Assembly: GCA_036873135.1 (NCBI GenBank)
Contig: JAPTYO010000012.1
Location: 13,896,090 to 13,960,089, forward strand
Direction: 5' to 3'
DNA from: Clarkia xantiana subsp. parviflora
Lineage: Eukaryota > Streptophyta > Magnoliopsida > Myrtales > Onagraceae
Length of the DNA stretch: 64,000 bases
Shown: positions 35,569 through 47,439 of the stretch, one piece after another
How positions within the stretch are numbered: the first letter of the stretch is position 1
Layout of the letters: every line of letters begins with the position of its first letter
Position numbers and translations under genes: made by a program
The notes under the pieces: generated by a model
Database searches by the model: none
Told to the model about the DNA's origin: nothing
The model's input: only the letters and a program-made list of their open reading frames with translations

Positions 35569-37608
35569 TATAATATAATTTCAAAAGTTAGTCTAATCTT
35601 TTGACAAATCATAAAACTTTAATATGAGGTGTCACAATTGAATTATACTATTGGTAAACCTCTAATTTTCTCACTTTAATAAAACAACTCATTGCCACAT
35701 ATACATTGATGATACTCTAGAATTGCTCCAACACTCCACAATGCATCTTACCGTCAGTTTCTTTTACAGACCAATTGACAATTCAACTACAAAAATAATA
35801 ATAAAAAAAATACACAAAAAGGTTTTCTCAATAAATACTTCACAAAACACTTATTTTTCTATATACCATTACAGCATTACCTTCAACATATAGATTTTAG
35901 GGTTTTCAGTTTTCACGCTCTGTCCCCCCTTACCACGAATTCACCATCCTGCTTGGACCACTTTACGATTGCCCATATCCAGACACCATCACCGCACCTC
36001 CAATTGCTCAGTCCGCCACCGCATCCCCACCGTCTCTGCAGTCCGCCACCGCAGTCAGCCACCGCGCCGCCAGTTGCTCCGTCTGGTGATTGCATCGCCA
36101 CCATGCTCCAGCCACAACCCGTTTGAACGACCACTCGACCAGATTCTGCTGACGCCACACTCGACCCAGCCACCACTCCACAGGTCCGGCCGTCCTCCTC
36201 ATGTCGGTCGCACTCTTTCCGCCAGTTGCTCTGTCCACTACGTTCAATCTCCCCGAAGACCCAGCTAATTTCACCGTATCTATATATTACTGTGAATCCA
36301 TCTTCTCCTTCTCCACATAATTTAGGCTCCACACGATTATTTTCTAATTTGTAAATTTTCTTATACATATTACCTAATTTGGGTGTAAATGATTACAATC
36401 TTTAATTCGATTTCATTGATTAAAATCATATATAGATGATTTCATATTGAAATTACTACATTTTAATTCTGAAAAATGAAATTACTTTTTTACAAAAATG
36501 TTCATAAATCGAAATTAATGATACATTTCCGATTTTGGTGGACTTGCTATCTATTAATAGTAATTGCCGCTCAAACCTTCATGCTTTGTGAGGACTATTG
36601 TCTATGATATCTGTAATTTATGAGTGTTTGCCTACTTTCTGTTCTACGGCAAAAATTATTGTTCAACGAAAAAAAATCTTGCTTTATGGATGATACAGTT
36701 TTAATTTTTGGGTTCAACAGCCAAGATTTTGATGCATTATTTTCTTTGAATCCTTTCTATTTCTTGGGTTGAAATTGTTGCTTCGAGAGTTTGCTCGGTT
36801 GAGTATATGTTTATGTAAAGCTCGAATTCGTCTATGATTGATATAGTAATTAGGACTTTTCTAATCACACTCAGAGATTTTTCATCTCGGTGCTTATAAA
36901 CGGAAAATTTAAATTAAAAGGACTAAATAATAAAACAAAACGTTTTTACCTTTTTATTTCGAAGCATCCTGCAGCATGCTAAAAAACTAACATTGTATCA
37001 TACTTTGTAAAATATTTTATTATTTTAAAACATTTATTATTTGTCCCACTTAATCAAGCACCACCAGTCCTCCTGGGTCCAGTAGTCCACCACCCTTACA
37101 TTCTTACGTATATGTTATAATATTAATAATTTTAACTTTATATATATTATATATATGTATTATAATGAACAAAGTTATACTAGTCTGTATAAAACATAAT
37201 ACAAACTAAAAATTATGTGCATTGCTGATTTATTTATTTATTATCATACACAATAATTCTTTTATTATATTAAAATAAACTCAACTCAAATTAATTTTTA
37301 ATATTTCATTTGTTTGTGCTTGTATTTTTTTTTTCAATTTTTCTGTTTGTATATTTTTTAAAAGTTATTTTCTAATAATTTAAAATTGAGATATTATTTA
37401 AAAGTTTGTGTAGTGTGATGAATATTACGCAATTAGTGTACATGATAAATATTAAATATATCGTTATTACTTTCTGTTTTCTTTCTTACTTTTAGTTCTT
37501 AATATTTTGATCAATCATTAAAAGTTTAGAGTTAAGTTGACAAGTAGAAAAACAACCACTTAAATACTTACTTTAAAAATTGAGAAAAAATAAATTCTTT
37601 TATATATA

Positions 37609-37610
<2 letters not shown>
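35569..37610. other. Spacer with a GC-rich island
   Basis: Most is AT-rich without genes. At about 35930-36270 a C/G-rich island contains imperfect repeats of CAGTCCGCCACCGCA; it opens a 151-codon frame on the minus strand whose product is Gly/Trp-rich and unlike any family I know. It is preceded by TTTTAGGGTTTTCAG, which looks like a transcript leader. A captured gene fragment is possible. Confidence 0.4.

Positions 37611-37646
<36 letters not shown>
37611..37646 (+). repeat. Poly-T tract, 36 nt
   Basis: An uninterrupted T-run. It could be the A-tail of a minus-strand retrocopy, but no element body was recognised beside it. Confidence 0.7.
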
Positions 37647-37649
<3 letters not shown>

Positions 37650-38980
37650 AATTTTAGATTTCCCTCTTTAGTTTTCAAATTTTAGAAATTAATTTTTATT
37701 TTTTTTAATTATAATATTATCTCAAATTTAATTTTTTTTATTAAGTTGTGTTATTATTTTTTTACAATGTATTTGAGATAATTGATTTAAGATATATTCT
37801 GTATTTTATATTTATGTGATATCGATTTGATAAATTCAATTCCAAACACAATGAAGATTAATCATTGGTGCATCAAGTAACGTGTCAAGACAATGACGAT
37901 ATTATTTGTTGGTACGTGACTGAGGCTTGATGCTATAATTAATATGTATAACATACATTAAGAAGTGCAGATCCCAATTAAGAATGAAAACCCCGATCTA
38001 ATAAGTAAAGAACTTTGGGAAAACAAAAAAAAGTGAAGAACCATTGGAATTGGAATTTCAACCAACGATTCTCAGATTCTGTAAAAGTCTACACAAGAAG
38101 AAAAAAGAGTGGCTACCACAGACCGGTGAGGCACAGATCACTAAGGAAGTATCAAAGCTTGACATGACACGTGATGAATGAGAGGAAGATAAGAGCTCAA
38201 CTGTATTGGGAAGAATGAAGGGGAGAAGAGCTTACTTGGGCTGCTGCTGCAGCGTGAAGAAGAAAAGACACATCAAGCGCACTAGATAAAATTAGGATAT
38301 CTATTTTTATTTTTTTTAAGTTATAAATCTTGAATTATAATAAATATAACTAAAAAAACACATTAATAAATAAAATTTAAATATATCAATAGTTAACAAA
38401 TAATATAACATTTTCAATGAAGTGAATTTTTTTTCCATTCTAAAACCAATATTGTTAATTAAACCACAATGCGAAATATTATGAAATTGAACCTAGAACC
38501 TCTAAAATTGACTTTGATCCTCTAATTCACAAATTTCACAATGTATTATTTTATACAAAAAATTGTCCATAATATTATTTTATGAATTAACCACATAAAA
38601 TGATATTTCGTTAGACATGATAATTTTATTTTAATTAAACATGAGAATAATTATGAAAGTATATTATTTGAATTGAAGATAATTGTAATGAAGACACAAT
38701 AACAATACTGATAATTATTTTTGTGTTAGTATTAATTTGTTAAGGAAAATAATAAAATACATTCAAAAAATTAGAAATCGAAGTATTTGTAATATAGAAA
38801 ATAAAAACACAAATAAACGTAACAAATAGAATATTAAAAAATCGTAGGGTAAAAAAGTAATCAATATTAAAATTTTGTTTGATCGAGTTTATTTTAATAT
38901 GATAAAATGAATTATTGTGTATAAAAAAATCAATTGTATATAATTTATAATTTTAATATGCAAAATATATATTTTTTTAT

Positions 38981-39039
<59 letters not shown>

Positions 39040-39450
39040 AATAAAACTAAAAAGATGAAATTACTACGCTAAACAATATGTAAAGTCTAAACTATACTCA
39101 ACACCGACCGAATCTCATTTTTTAATAAAATAATATATTTTATGAAGTACGGTACTGTGTTGGTTTCGTAGCCTAGTTAGAATTGCCGAGGTAACATCTT
39201 TTACTATACCATCTGGTCATTATAATTATATTATTTTATTTCTGGTCCCCTGAGATTAAAAATCTCGGAGGGCTTATAGAAAAGTCCTAGTAATTAAGTG
39301 TCCAATTTTTTAGCTAGAACGATGAGAAATCTAGTTGTTCAGACCATATAATTTTTAAACATGTATTTCACAAAACTTGAATAAATAATAAAAAAAACCA
39401 ATAAACTAAATTATCAATAATAAAATTCAATTTTACAATATCTCAAATAC
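37647..39450. other. AT-rich spacer with a gene-like island
   Basis: At about 37980-38290 the sequence is less AT-rich and purine-rich (CTGCTGCTGCAGCGTGAAG), possibly a decayed exon or captured fragment, with no supported frame. A long (TA)n microsatellite spans 38984-39037. Confidence 0.4.
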
Positions 39451-39481
39451 ACACCGCGCAATGCGCAGGCACGCCTACTAA
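39451..39481 (+). mobile_element. Helitron-type 3' end
   Basis: The hairpin-forming CCGCGCAATGCGCAGG is followed by CACGCCTACTAA and then T. This fits the Helitron 3' end (short hairpin, about 8-10 bases, CTRR, insertion before T). The matching 5' end was not found. Confidence 0.45.
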
Positions 39482-40029
39482 TTTACTCATATTATAGTAT
39501 AATAATATTTTAATAATACTTGTAATTATTGGGCAGTAAAGTGCATGAAATGCAAGTGAAGTTCTTGGTTTCAGACTAAACAGTTGTCAGCCACACGTCT
39601 CTTTTGCCCACTTACTTGAATCCCGTAATCACTTTCTATAACATACATAGCCACTCCTTACTCTACTTACCTATCTAGCTAGCCACAATTCGACTAATTA
39701 TGTACGTAATATGTATTTATACATTGCAATTCTAAATTATTATTACGGATAAGGTTTCGTTTCATACTACTTTTTTAACTGAAATTTACTTTTGGTGTCG
39801 GATTTTTTTTTACACTTTTGGTACCAATATTTTGTATTTTATACATTTTTCATACTACTGTTAAAATTTTATCTGATTTGGCCGTTAAGTGTTATGTGTC
39901 GTGCACGTGAGTAGCCCTAAACTTTTGATTTTGTTCAGTTTAGTCCCTCTAATACTTTCCTAACTTTTAATTTGTTCAATTTAGTCCTAAAATTTGAAAA
40001 TTAAACCATTGACCCAAATTGACCTAGCC

Positions 40030-40310
40030 TAGGGCTAAGTTCGACTCTGGGTCAGGGTTGCCTGGGTCCGGCGACCCTGACCCAGGGTCGCCTGGGTCCA
40101 ATAGTGTTTTAGAAAAAGTTTACAAAATTACTAATTTTATATTATTTTTACAACTTTACTATTAAAAAATCAGAAAAAAAAAAATTTAATTCAGTAGGCG
40201 TTGGGTCAACCCGGCCTAGTGTAAAAAAAAAAGAGTTTTTCACTACGTCGGGTCGGGCCAACCCGGCGTACTGTTAAAAAAAGTACGCCAGGTTAGGCCA
40301 ATCCGGCCAA
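40030..40310. repeat. GC-rich palindromic cluster in AT-rich DNA
   Basis: GGGTCAGGGT and ACCCTGACCC form an inverted pair at about 40053-40087, with CGCCTGGGTCC repeated beside it. Further on GGCCAACCCGGCGTAC and GTACGCCAGGTTAGGCC are inverted around a short A-run (about 40256-40306). Such stacked palindromes resemble subterminal repeats of Mutator-like or CACTA elements, but no ends are identified. Confidence 0.5.
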
Positions 40311-40405
40311 ACCTAGTTTTATAAATAATTATTTGAATGATCTATATTTGTATTTGGTTCTTATGTAGACCTAGTTTGATAAAAAAAAGGGTTAATAACT
40401 AAAAA

Positions 40406-40905
40406 ACTGTCCAAAGTTTACCCTATGTTAAAATTAGGTGTCTGAAGTTTGAAATGTTAAAATGGACTGTCTCAAGTTTCATTTTTGTTGAAATTTGGTG
40501 TCTTTGTGCGTCTTTTCATCTCTATTCTATCATTTTCATCAACCCACCAACCCACTCATAATCCATCACTCTTTACTTTTCACAAAATAGTCAAATTTCA
40601 CCTAAAAACTGAACATTTAAAAAAAAAGTTTCTAGAAGAGTGGTGTAGAGCCATTTTCCAAGGACAATAGAGCGAGATTTACTTGCCCGGATGTGACCAA
40701 CTTTTTAAGTGACGGTCCCGGCAAGATAACGAGAAGGGAGTGTGTATGAGAGCTCGAATTTGACAGACGGTTTCGTCGGAATTGACTTCTCTAAAGTAAT
40801 CACACCGAGACACCAAATTTCAACAAAAATGAAACTTGGGACAGTCCATTTTAGCATTTCAAACTTCAGACACCTAATTTTAACATAGGGTAAACTTTGG
40901 ACAGT
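40406..40905. mobile_element. Foldback MITE with arms of about 100 bp
   Basis: The left arm ACTGTCCAAAGTTTACCC...TTTGGTGTCT (40406-40505) returns almost perfectly inverted as AGACACCAAATTTC...GGGTAAACTTTGGACAGT (40808-40905). The 300-bp middle has no gene, and the small open frames across it are products of the arms. Target duplications are not clear. Confidence 0.8.
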
Positions 40906-41270
40906 CATTAGTAAACTATACATGATTTTTTTCCTTCAACTTAATATAGCCATCAATTTTCTGCTCTCTTTACATGATTTACATTATTTTCATTTTGCGA
41001 TTTCAATTTTATATTAATTTTCCGATTTTCGTTTAAATCTTCCATATTTGAAATAATATTCATTTGATGAACTTTGTGAAACGGTGCCATGTAAACCCAA
41101 AGGTCTGAATCAACCGTCAAACTAGCCATTTGCTTATTTAGACGAAATTCAAAACGGACCTTTTATTTATGGGAAAAAAAAATCTATATTTTAAATAATT
41201 TTCATATATTATTATACATATACATATAATATAATACAAGCAAACCACGTATGGTGAGAACAATATAATA

Positions 41271-41471
41271 TGAGGTGGTGGTTTAGCATATCATCCATTA
41301 ACCAGATGTCAGGGGTTCAATCTCCGCTAGTGACAATGAGAATGAAAAAATATGAATAGCCAACAATTTACTCTTTACAGGCTGACCTGATGCGAGTGGA
41401 GATTAGTCTAGGTGTGGAGCGAGCATGCTTACCCTAGTAGGGTGAGATTATCGTGAAAAGTCTTTTTTTTT
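41271..41471 (+). mobile_element. tRNA-derived SINE
   Basis: An A-box-like TGGTTTAGCATA and a B-box GGTTCAATCTC lie about 35 bases apart, the internal RNA polymerase III promoter of plant SINEs. The tRNA-unrelated body (GCGAGTGGAGATTAGTC, CTTACCCTAGTAGGGTGAGA) recalls the plant Au-SINE group, and the element ends in a T-run (41462-41471). No cloverleaf can be folded, so it is not a tRNA gene. Confidence 0.6.
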
Positions 41472-42806
41472 GCCATTATTGTGAAAGCCATTAAAATATT
41501 AAATTAAGTGTAAAAATAGGACAGAGAAAGCAATTAATCTAGTCCCTATATTATTATTTTTTTAAAAAAATAATTTTTTTACTACATTTTGTTGTGTATT
41601 CATTTATAATATACTGTAAATTTTATGATGCAATTAAAAAATATAATGACAAAAAATTATTTTTAAAATGATGTGAATGAAACATATGATTTGGCCAAAA
41701 AAAAAAATGAAACATATGATAGAGATCAAAGTCTAGTTTGTAAATTATTTTCTAAAAAAACCTATTTTGAAATTAGTTTCAAACTAACTTATTTTGAAAA
41801 TTCACTCAATATTTTATTAGGAGAAAAATATATACATAGGTTAAATTTAAAACACTAAATATTCCTGAATTTTATAATGGAAAAGAAAGATATAATAATA
41901 ATAAAAAATTTGATATTTACTATAATGATAATAAATTTTTTATAATTACCACGCTTATAGTATTATAATAATAAATAATTATATCATTGTAACTCATTTC
42001 TTAATCAAAAATTAGGTCCAAACTAGCTAGTGATCATAACATAAAGATATTTATGAGTAACATTTTAAATGACCAACTGTATTAGTTTATATATGTAATA
42101 AACACACTATAAGTACTATCTCGAGATAATGGCCTTTCCTAAGACCAATCCGCCGAAAATTATGTTAAAAATACGGAGTCAGCAATCAGCACTCCTACCG
42201 AAGCGCGGTTTCTCTGTCTTCCTCTCCGACTCTTCCGCAGTTTTAAGAGTGTCCGTTAAAAACGAAATCTGTCGGCGAGAGACGGTTAGAAAACATGTTC
42301 ATGGACAGTAATTACCACTAATTATAAATTAATAATGTCTCTCTCCATATTAATTAATAAATTAATTACTTTATTCCTACATTTGAGTTTTGCTTAGTTT
42401 GATTTGGTCGCACCGCTGTGCATGAAAAGCTGTCATTTTGTAAAGTATTTTTATTTTTATTATTTTACACTCTTAAACTCAAATAATAATCATCAACCCA
42501 CCAGAAAAATAATAATTAATAATTATTCCGCAACAATTCATTTCATTCTCCAACATTTATACCCCATTAATGCGTTTAATACACATACTTCCAGGAAAAT
42601 AAATAATAAATAAATAAATAAAACTTGGTTTTTTTTGGTGGGTGGTGATTGATTCTTCTTCTCCTCCTCTCCATCCTCCCTTCCCCTTCCTCTGTTTCGC
42701 TTCGCTTGGCTGCAGTTTCGCTATTCTCACTTATTTTCTGTGGTGGCGGTGGTGGTCTATGTATCGGAAAGATTAGCCAGTAAAGGAGATCTTTTGATTC
42801 GAGAAG
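41472..42806. other. AT-rich spacer and 5' region of polygalacturonase-like gene
   Basis: No separate gene is supported. The pyrimidine-rich stretch CTTCTTCTCCTCCTCTCC at about 42653-42670 and the following 130 bases are likely the 5' untranslated leader of the downstream gene. A 60-codon open frame at 42129-42311 shows no domain. Confidence 0.5.
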
Positions 42807-45125
42807 ATGCTAGTAAGTATGTTTTTTCTATTTGGGATCATTCAATTTCGACAGATTCATGGTTAATTTGATCAAAATGGCGTCTCGATTGATTTTAATG
42901 AATTTCTTGAGCTCACCCTCACTCCCTGTTTTGCAATTCTTGATCTTTTGGCATTTCTATGCTTTGCATTCCCACGCATTGGATTCCCACTTTTTAGGTA
43001 CCTCTGTTTCACGAAAACCCGATTGGGTCTGTAATTGCGGAGGTTTCTGTTTGTTTCTCGGACCTCGATTGCTGTTGCCTTTATAGTTAATCAAGTACTG
43101 GGGAGGCAACCATTGATTTATTTTCCAAGTGTGTGTTTAGGAATTATAATTTTGTCTATTTAGACGATGCTGATGATGGTAAACTGGAGCGAGCCATCGA
43201 GCCTTATTCAAATTCCCAACATGTGTTCGTCGAAATGCTTCTGAGAAACCAAATTCTGTTTCTTCTTGTGTTGTTCAGGCCGCGGCATTGCTCTTGCTTC
43301 TGGCACTGAGCAATGCTGTTGTCAAGACAGCTAACGGACAAGTGGTGGCCAGCAGCGACAGCATCTGCGATTCCAAATCTACAGCATTGGATCCCCGGCC
43401 CCACAGCGTGTCTATTACAGAGTTTGGAGCTATCGGAGACGGCAAAACTTTGAACACCATCGCCTTCCAAAATGCCATCTTCTACCTCAAGTCCTTTGCT
43501 GACAAGGGCGGCGCTAAGCTCTATGTCCCTCCCGGACGGTGGCTCACCGGAAGTTTCAACCTCACCAGCCACCTCACACTTTTCTTGGAAAAGGGCGCCG
43601 TAGTTCTTGGCTCCCAGGTATTGTAAACTGAAAATTCAGTTAATAATCAGTAAAATGAATGGAAAATCGTGAAAATTTCATTTTGCGTTCTTGATTTTTC
43701 CCAGGATCCATCAAATTGGGAAATTGTTGAGCCCCTTCCATCATACGGTCGAGGAATCGAGATTCCTGGGAGAAGATATAGGAGTTTGATTAATGGTTAC
43801 AAGCTACATGATGTTGTGATAACAGGTATTTTTTTTCTGCAAACTCTGTTCTTTTTTTTCTTATAAGTTTGTCTTGAATCATAAGTATACTCTGCTGCCT
43901 GAGTGATATTGAGCTTAAGATGTTAAAAACAGTGATCTAAAACTTGAAAATTCTTAAGATTGTGATGAATCATAAGTAGTATGTATATATATATATATAT
44001 ATGAAGAATTCAGCTTCCTTGTGTCACTAAAGATCAGATTTTGATAGGTGATAATGGAACTATCGATGGGCAAGGCTTGGTTTGGTGGGATTGGTACAGA
44101 AACAAGAAACTAAACTACACTCGCCCCCATCTCATCGAATTCATTTCCTCCAAATCAATTGTGGTTTCGAATCTCACTTTGTTGAATGCTCCTTCTTACA
44201 ATATCCACCCTGTTTACTGTAGGTTAGTTTTCGTGTACAAAACTGTGAATTTACAATCATGACTTCTCTATAAAATTGTTATAACATGGTCAAGTTTTTA
44301 CAGTGATGTCCACATTCAAAACATTTCGGTTTCTACTCCTCCGGAATCCCCTCAAACCGTCGGCATAGTACCAGGTTGTCTAACAATCTATGTTCATAAT
44401 TTGGTGTTAGAGTCAATTTCTTGACTGGCAAGTAACCACTTTTTGCAGATTCCTCAGACGACATGTGCATAGAGGATTGCACAATAAGCACGGGTTACGA
44501 TTCAATCGCCCTAAAGAGCGGTTGGGATGAGTACGGGATTTCATACGGAGTACCCACCACAAACTTGCAAATCCGACGCGTTAATTTACAATCTTCAAAG
44601 GGCTCGTGCCTGGCATTCGGCAGTGAGATGTCGGGTGGTATCTCTGATATTCACATCCAGTCAGTCCGTATCGAAAGTTCATTGACCGGAATTGCTTTCC
44701 GAACCACGAAAGGAAGAGGTGGTTATATCAAAGATATCGCAATCTCTAATGTTGATATGGAAGATATCTACTTAGCATTCGAGGCATCGGGTCAATACGG
44801 AACACACCCAGATGACAGTTACGACCCGTTTGCCCTACCGGAGATCGATGGCATCTCAATACAGACTGTCACCGGCAGGAACATCTCCGTCGCCGGAAAG
44901 TTGACCGGAATCCCAGAGTCTCCATTCACTTCCATATGTCTATCCAACATCTCTCTGTCATTGAGCAATCCGACATCGTTGTCTCCTTGGACATGTTCCA
45001 ATGTCTCAGGGTATTCATCGGTTGTGTTCCCTGATGTTTGCCCGGAGTTGGAGAACAAGGAGCCGAATTTCTCAGATGGATTATTAATCCAAAGCAGGTC
45101 TTCTTTTGCTGCTGCTGGGATTTGA
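42807..45125 (+). CDS. Polygalacturonase-like GH28 protein with degenerate active site
   Basis: Six coding exons join in frame through GT-AG introns: 42807-42812, 43279-43617, 43705-43825, 44048-44222, 44304-44374 and 44449-45125, giving 462 residues. Exon 1 codes only Met-Leu. It joins AAALLLLLALSNAVV, a signal peptide ending near residue 25, so the protein should enter the secretory pathway and reach the cell wall. GH28 hallmarks include SITEFGAIGDGKTLNT, GDNGTIDGQGLVWWDW, LKSGWDEYG and AFGSEMSGG. The catalytic motifs differ from active polygalacturonases: NTD is QTV (231-233), DD is YD (254-255), GHG is FGS (294-296), and RIK is RTT (322-324). I recall plant relatives with similar changes, so this is likely a conserved non-canonical clade, not decay. 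No stop or frame break is present. Enzyme activity on pectin is doubtful. Confidence 0.9.
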
Positions 45126-45731
45126 AGTTGGTCGATTCAGTGGAGGAGGGAGGATCAATCAAAGATGATTCTTTTCGAATAAAAGTGGGGAGTAATTGGG
45201 AAAAAAGAAAGAAAAATAGGGAATGATAATCTGCATATGTCAACGTTGTAATCATCATCAATCTTGTTTTTCACATTGCATTTGTTCTTGTGTACAGCTC
45301 TAGCTTCATTTCTTCATTCATGCTGTAAGGAAAAAAGTTTTGGTAGCGATGATTGGATTGGGGCGGCTAGAAAACCTTCATTTTTATTATTATATATATA
45401 TATATTAAAAAAGTGTATGTATTCTTTTGGCTCAGATTGTTGTTGGTTTATCATCAATTTAATTATTTATATTCATTCAAGTAAATAAATGAAGTATAGT
45501 TTTTGGTAATCATCATAACAAAGTGTGAGTATGGTATTATTGCTATATATTGTGTATTGACAGACTGGAAATGGAAAGTATTGACTGTGAGGAAAAGGAT
45601 GTATGAGAGAAAGTAGTCCGTGTTTAGTTAATCAGTGGACACAGATAAATGGTCTGCAGCGACTTTTCTGTGAAGAAGAAGAAAGTTGAAGTTGAATGAA
45701 TGGGGGCTGTGACAGACAGACAGAATCCAAC
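45126..45731 (+). other. 3' untranslated region and spacer
   Basis: The first part probably carries the polygalacturonase-like gene's 3' end (AATAAAAG at 45178). No other gene is seen up to the hAT MITE. Confidence 0.5.
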
Positions 45732-46421
45732 TAGGACTGGCGATGGTGAGGGTATGGTGCGAATAGCACTAATACCATAACCATACCATATTTTTTTCAC
45801 TCATACCATAATCATAACCATAACTACTGCGGTTATGATTCTTCATACCATCACCATAACCATAACCATGGTTTTTAATCACGATTAAACCATTTAACCA
45901 CAATCATTCAAAATAATATTGTTTCATACAAGAAAAGTAAACATACATTCATTGTTTCATACACGAAATCCAAATTAAACATAACTTCATTGTTTCACTT
46001 AATTAAAAAAACACATCTTCAATCGCCTATCACTTGCGATCTTCGATCCTCATTCACCATTAATTCCAATCGTGGTTACCTAATAATAAGAAATATAGAC
46101 AAAAAAAATGGTGGGTGGGAAATGGAACGAAATAAAAATTATAATATTTGACTAATAATTAAAGTATAATAATAATGTATATATATATATAATAATAATA
46201 ATAATATAAGTATTAGTAATATATGTATTAATATTATATATATAGAGGTGATGGTTATAACCGCGGTTATGGACTGAATACCATAACCACAACCATAACC
46301 ATTGCGGTTACAAGATTCATCACCATAACCGCCCCTCACCATAACGGTGCGGTTAACCATTGCGGTAAATGGTGCGAATAACCATGGTTATTTGATTTTC
46401 ACCGCACCATTGCCGGCCCTA
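45732..46421. mobile_element. hAT-type MITE with perfect 8-bp target duplication
   Basis: Flanked by AATCCAAC on both sides (45724-45731 and 46422-46429). The ends TAGGACTGGCGATGGTG and CACCATTGCCGGCCCTA are imperfect inverted repeats. The interior is full of ACCATAACC and GGTTATGG words in both orientations and has no gene. 8-bp duplications and TAGGG-type ends mark hAT elements. Confidence 0.85.
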
Positions 46422-46593
46422 AATCCAACACATTCCTTTCCTCTGCAGCTCTGCTAAGTTAAGAAGAGTTTGTTTAAAATATTTTTTAAACCCTATAGTG
46501 TTAAACTTTTAATCTTTATTAAATTAAAGCGGCCGGGACATTGCTAGCGAAATTTAAACTCGATTCACACTATTAAGTATTACATTGCAACTC

Positions 46594-46765
46594 GGAAAAA
46601 TCACCGATCTAACCAATTTATGGAACTCAAACACAAAAATAAGGGAAAATGAGTTTCTTGTCCGTTAATCACTATTAGCGCACTTGCCAAATGCGCCAAT
46701 TTCCTGGCACATCTGCCAGATGCGCCCATTTTCGAATTTTTTTGGGCGCATCTGGCAGATGCACC
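46594..46765 (+). repeat. Left terminal inverted repeat of MULE
   Basis: About 172 bp, matching the reverse complement of 51348-51519 with only a few differences. Confidence 0.93.
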
Positions 46766-46907
46766 ACGTCGTAACGGTCAAATTTGACCGTTACGACCTA
46801 GCGCATCTGGCAGATGTGCTGGTTACCTGGCGCATCTGGCAGATGCGCCAGGTAACTGGCACATCTGCCAGATGCGCCAGGTAACCAGCACATCTGCCAG
46901 ATGCGCC
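46679..46907. repeat. Seven palindromic subterminal motifs, left end
   Basis: Variants of the palindrome GGCGCATCTG-CAGATGCGCC occur at about 46679, 46707, 46744, 46800, 46829, 46858 and 46887. The last four are spaced exactly 29 bp apart. They overlap the inner terminal repeat and lie just before the transposase leader. Confidence 0.85.
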
Positions 46908-46971
46908 GAAATCACCTATATAAGGTGAGTTACGCCGGACTTCATAATTTTTTGTTTTGAAGAGTTAAAAA

Positions 46972-47439
46972 CCAGTCCACCAATTGCACCACCACATCTA
47001 TACTAAGGTAATATATCTGATTTGCAGTTCATATTTTTAGTTAGTTATTTCAATGATGACAAAGAATAGTATTGCCTGTTAAAAAAATTTAGATTTTTAT
47101 GGTTGCCTATATATATAGTGTAAGTACGTATGTGTAGTGATTTGCTAATATACTTTGTAATAATATTGTAGGACAAACTGTAGTTCTGATTTTTTGTTGT
47201 TATTTTGAAAAGTTGAAAAACCAGTCCACCAATTGCACCACCACATCTATTATACTAAGGTAATATATATGATTTGCAGTTCATATTTTAGTTAGTTATA
47301 CATAGTTATTTCAATGATGACATAAAATAGAATTGCTTGTTAAAAAAATTTAGTTTTGTATGTTTTCCTATATATATAGTTGTAAGTATGTATGTGTAGT
47401 GATTTGCTAATATACTTTGTAAAAATATTGTAGGACAAA
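46972..47439 (+). repeat. Tandem duplication of MULE transposase leader
   Basis: Two copies about 249 bp apart begin CCAGTCCACCAATTGCACC (46972 and 47221) and end with ATATTGTAGGACAAA. Each contains a possible intron: donor AAG|GTAATATAT, acceptor TTGTAG|GACAAA. Only the second copy leads to the ATG at 47440. Confidence 0.8.

Noticed and set aside
35913..36368. 151-codon minus-strand frame
   Set aside because: Gly/Trp-rich product read antisense to a CCGCCACC repeat; no homology recognised and composition explains its openness.
41271..41471. Possible tRNA gene from the GGTTCAATC box
   Set aside because: No acceptor stem or cloverleaf can be formed; body and tail fit a SINE.
42832..43086. 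84-codon open frame with hydrophobic segment
   Set aside because: It lies in the first intron of the polygalacturonase-like gene; the splice pair 42812/43279 gives a better signal peptide and frame.
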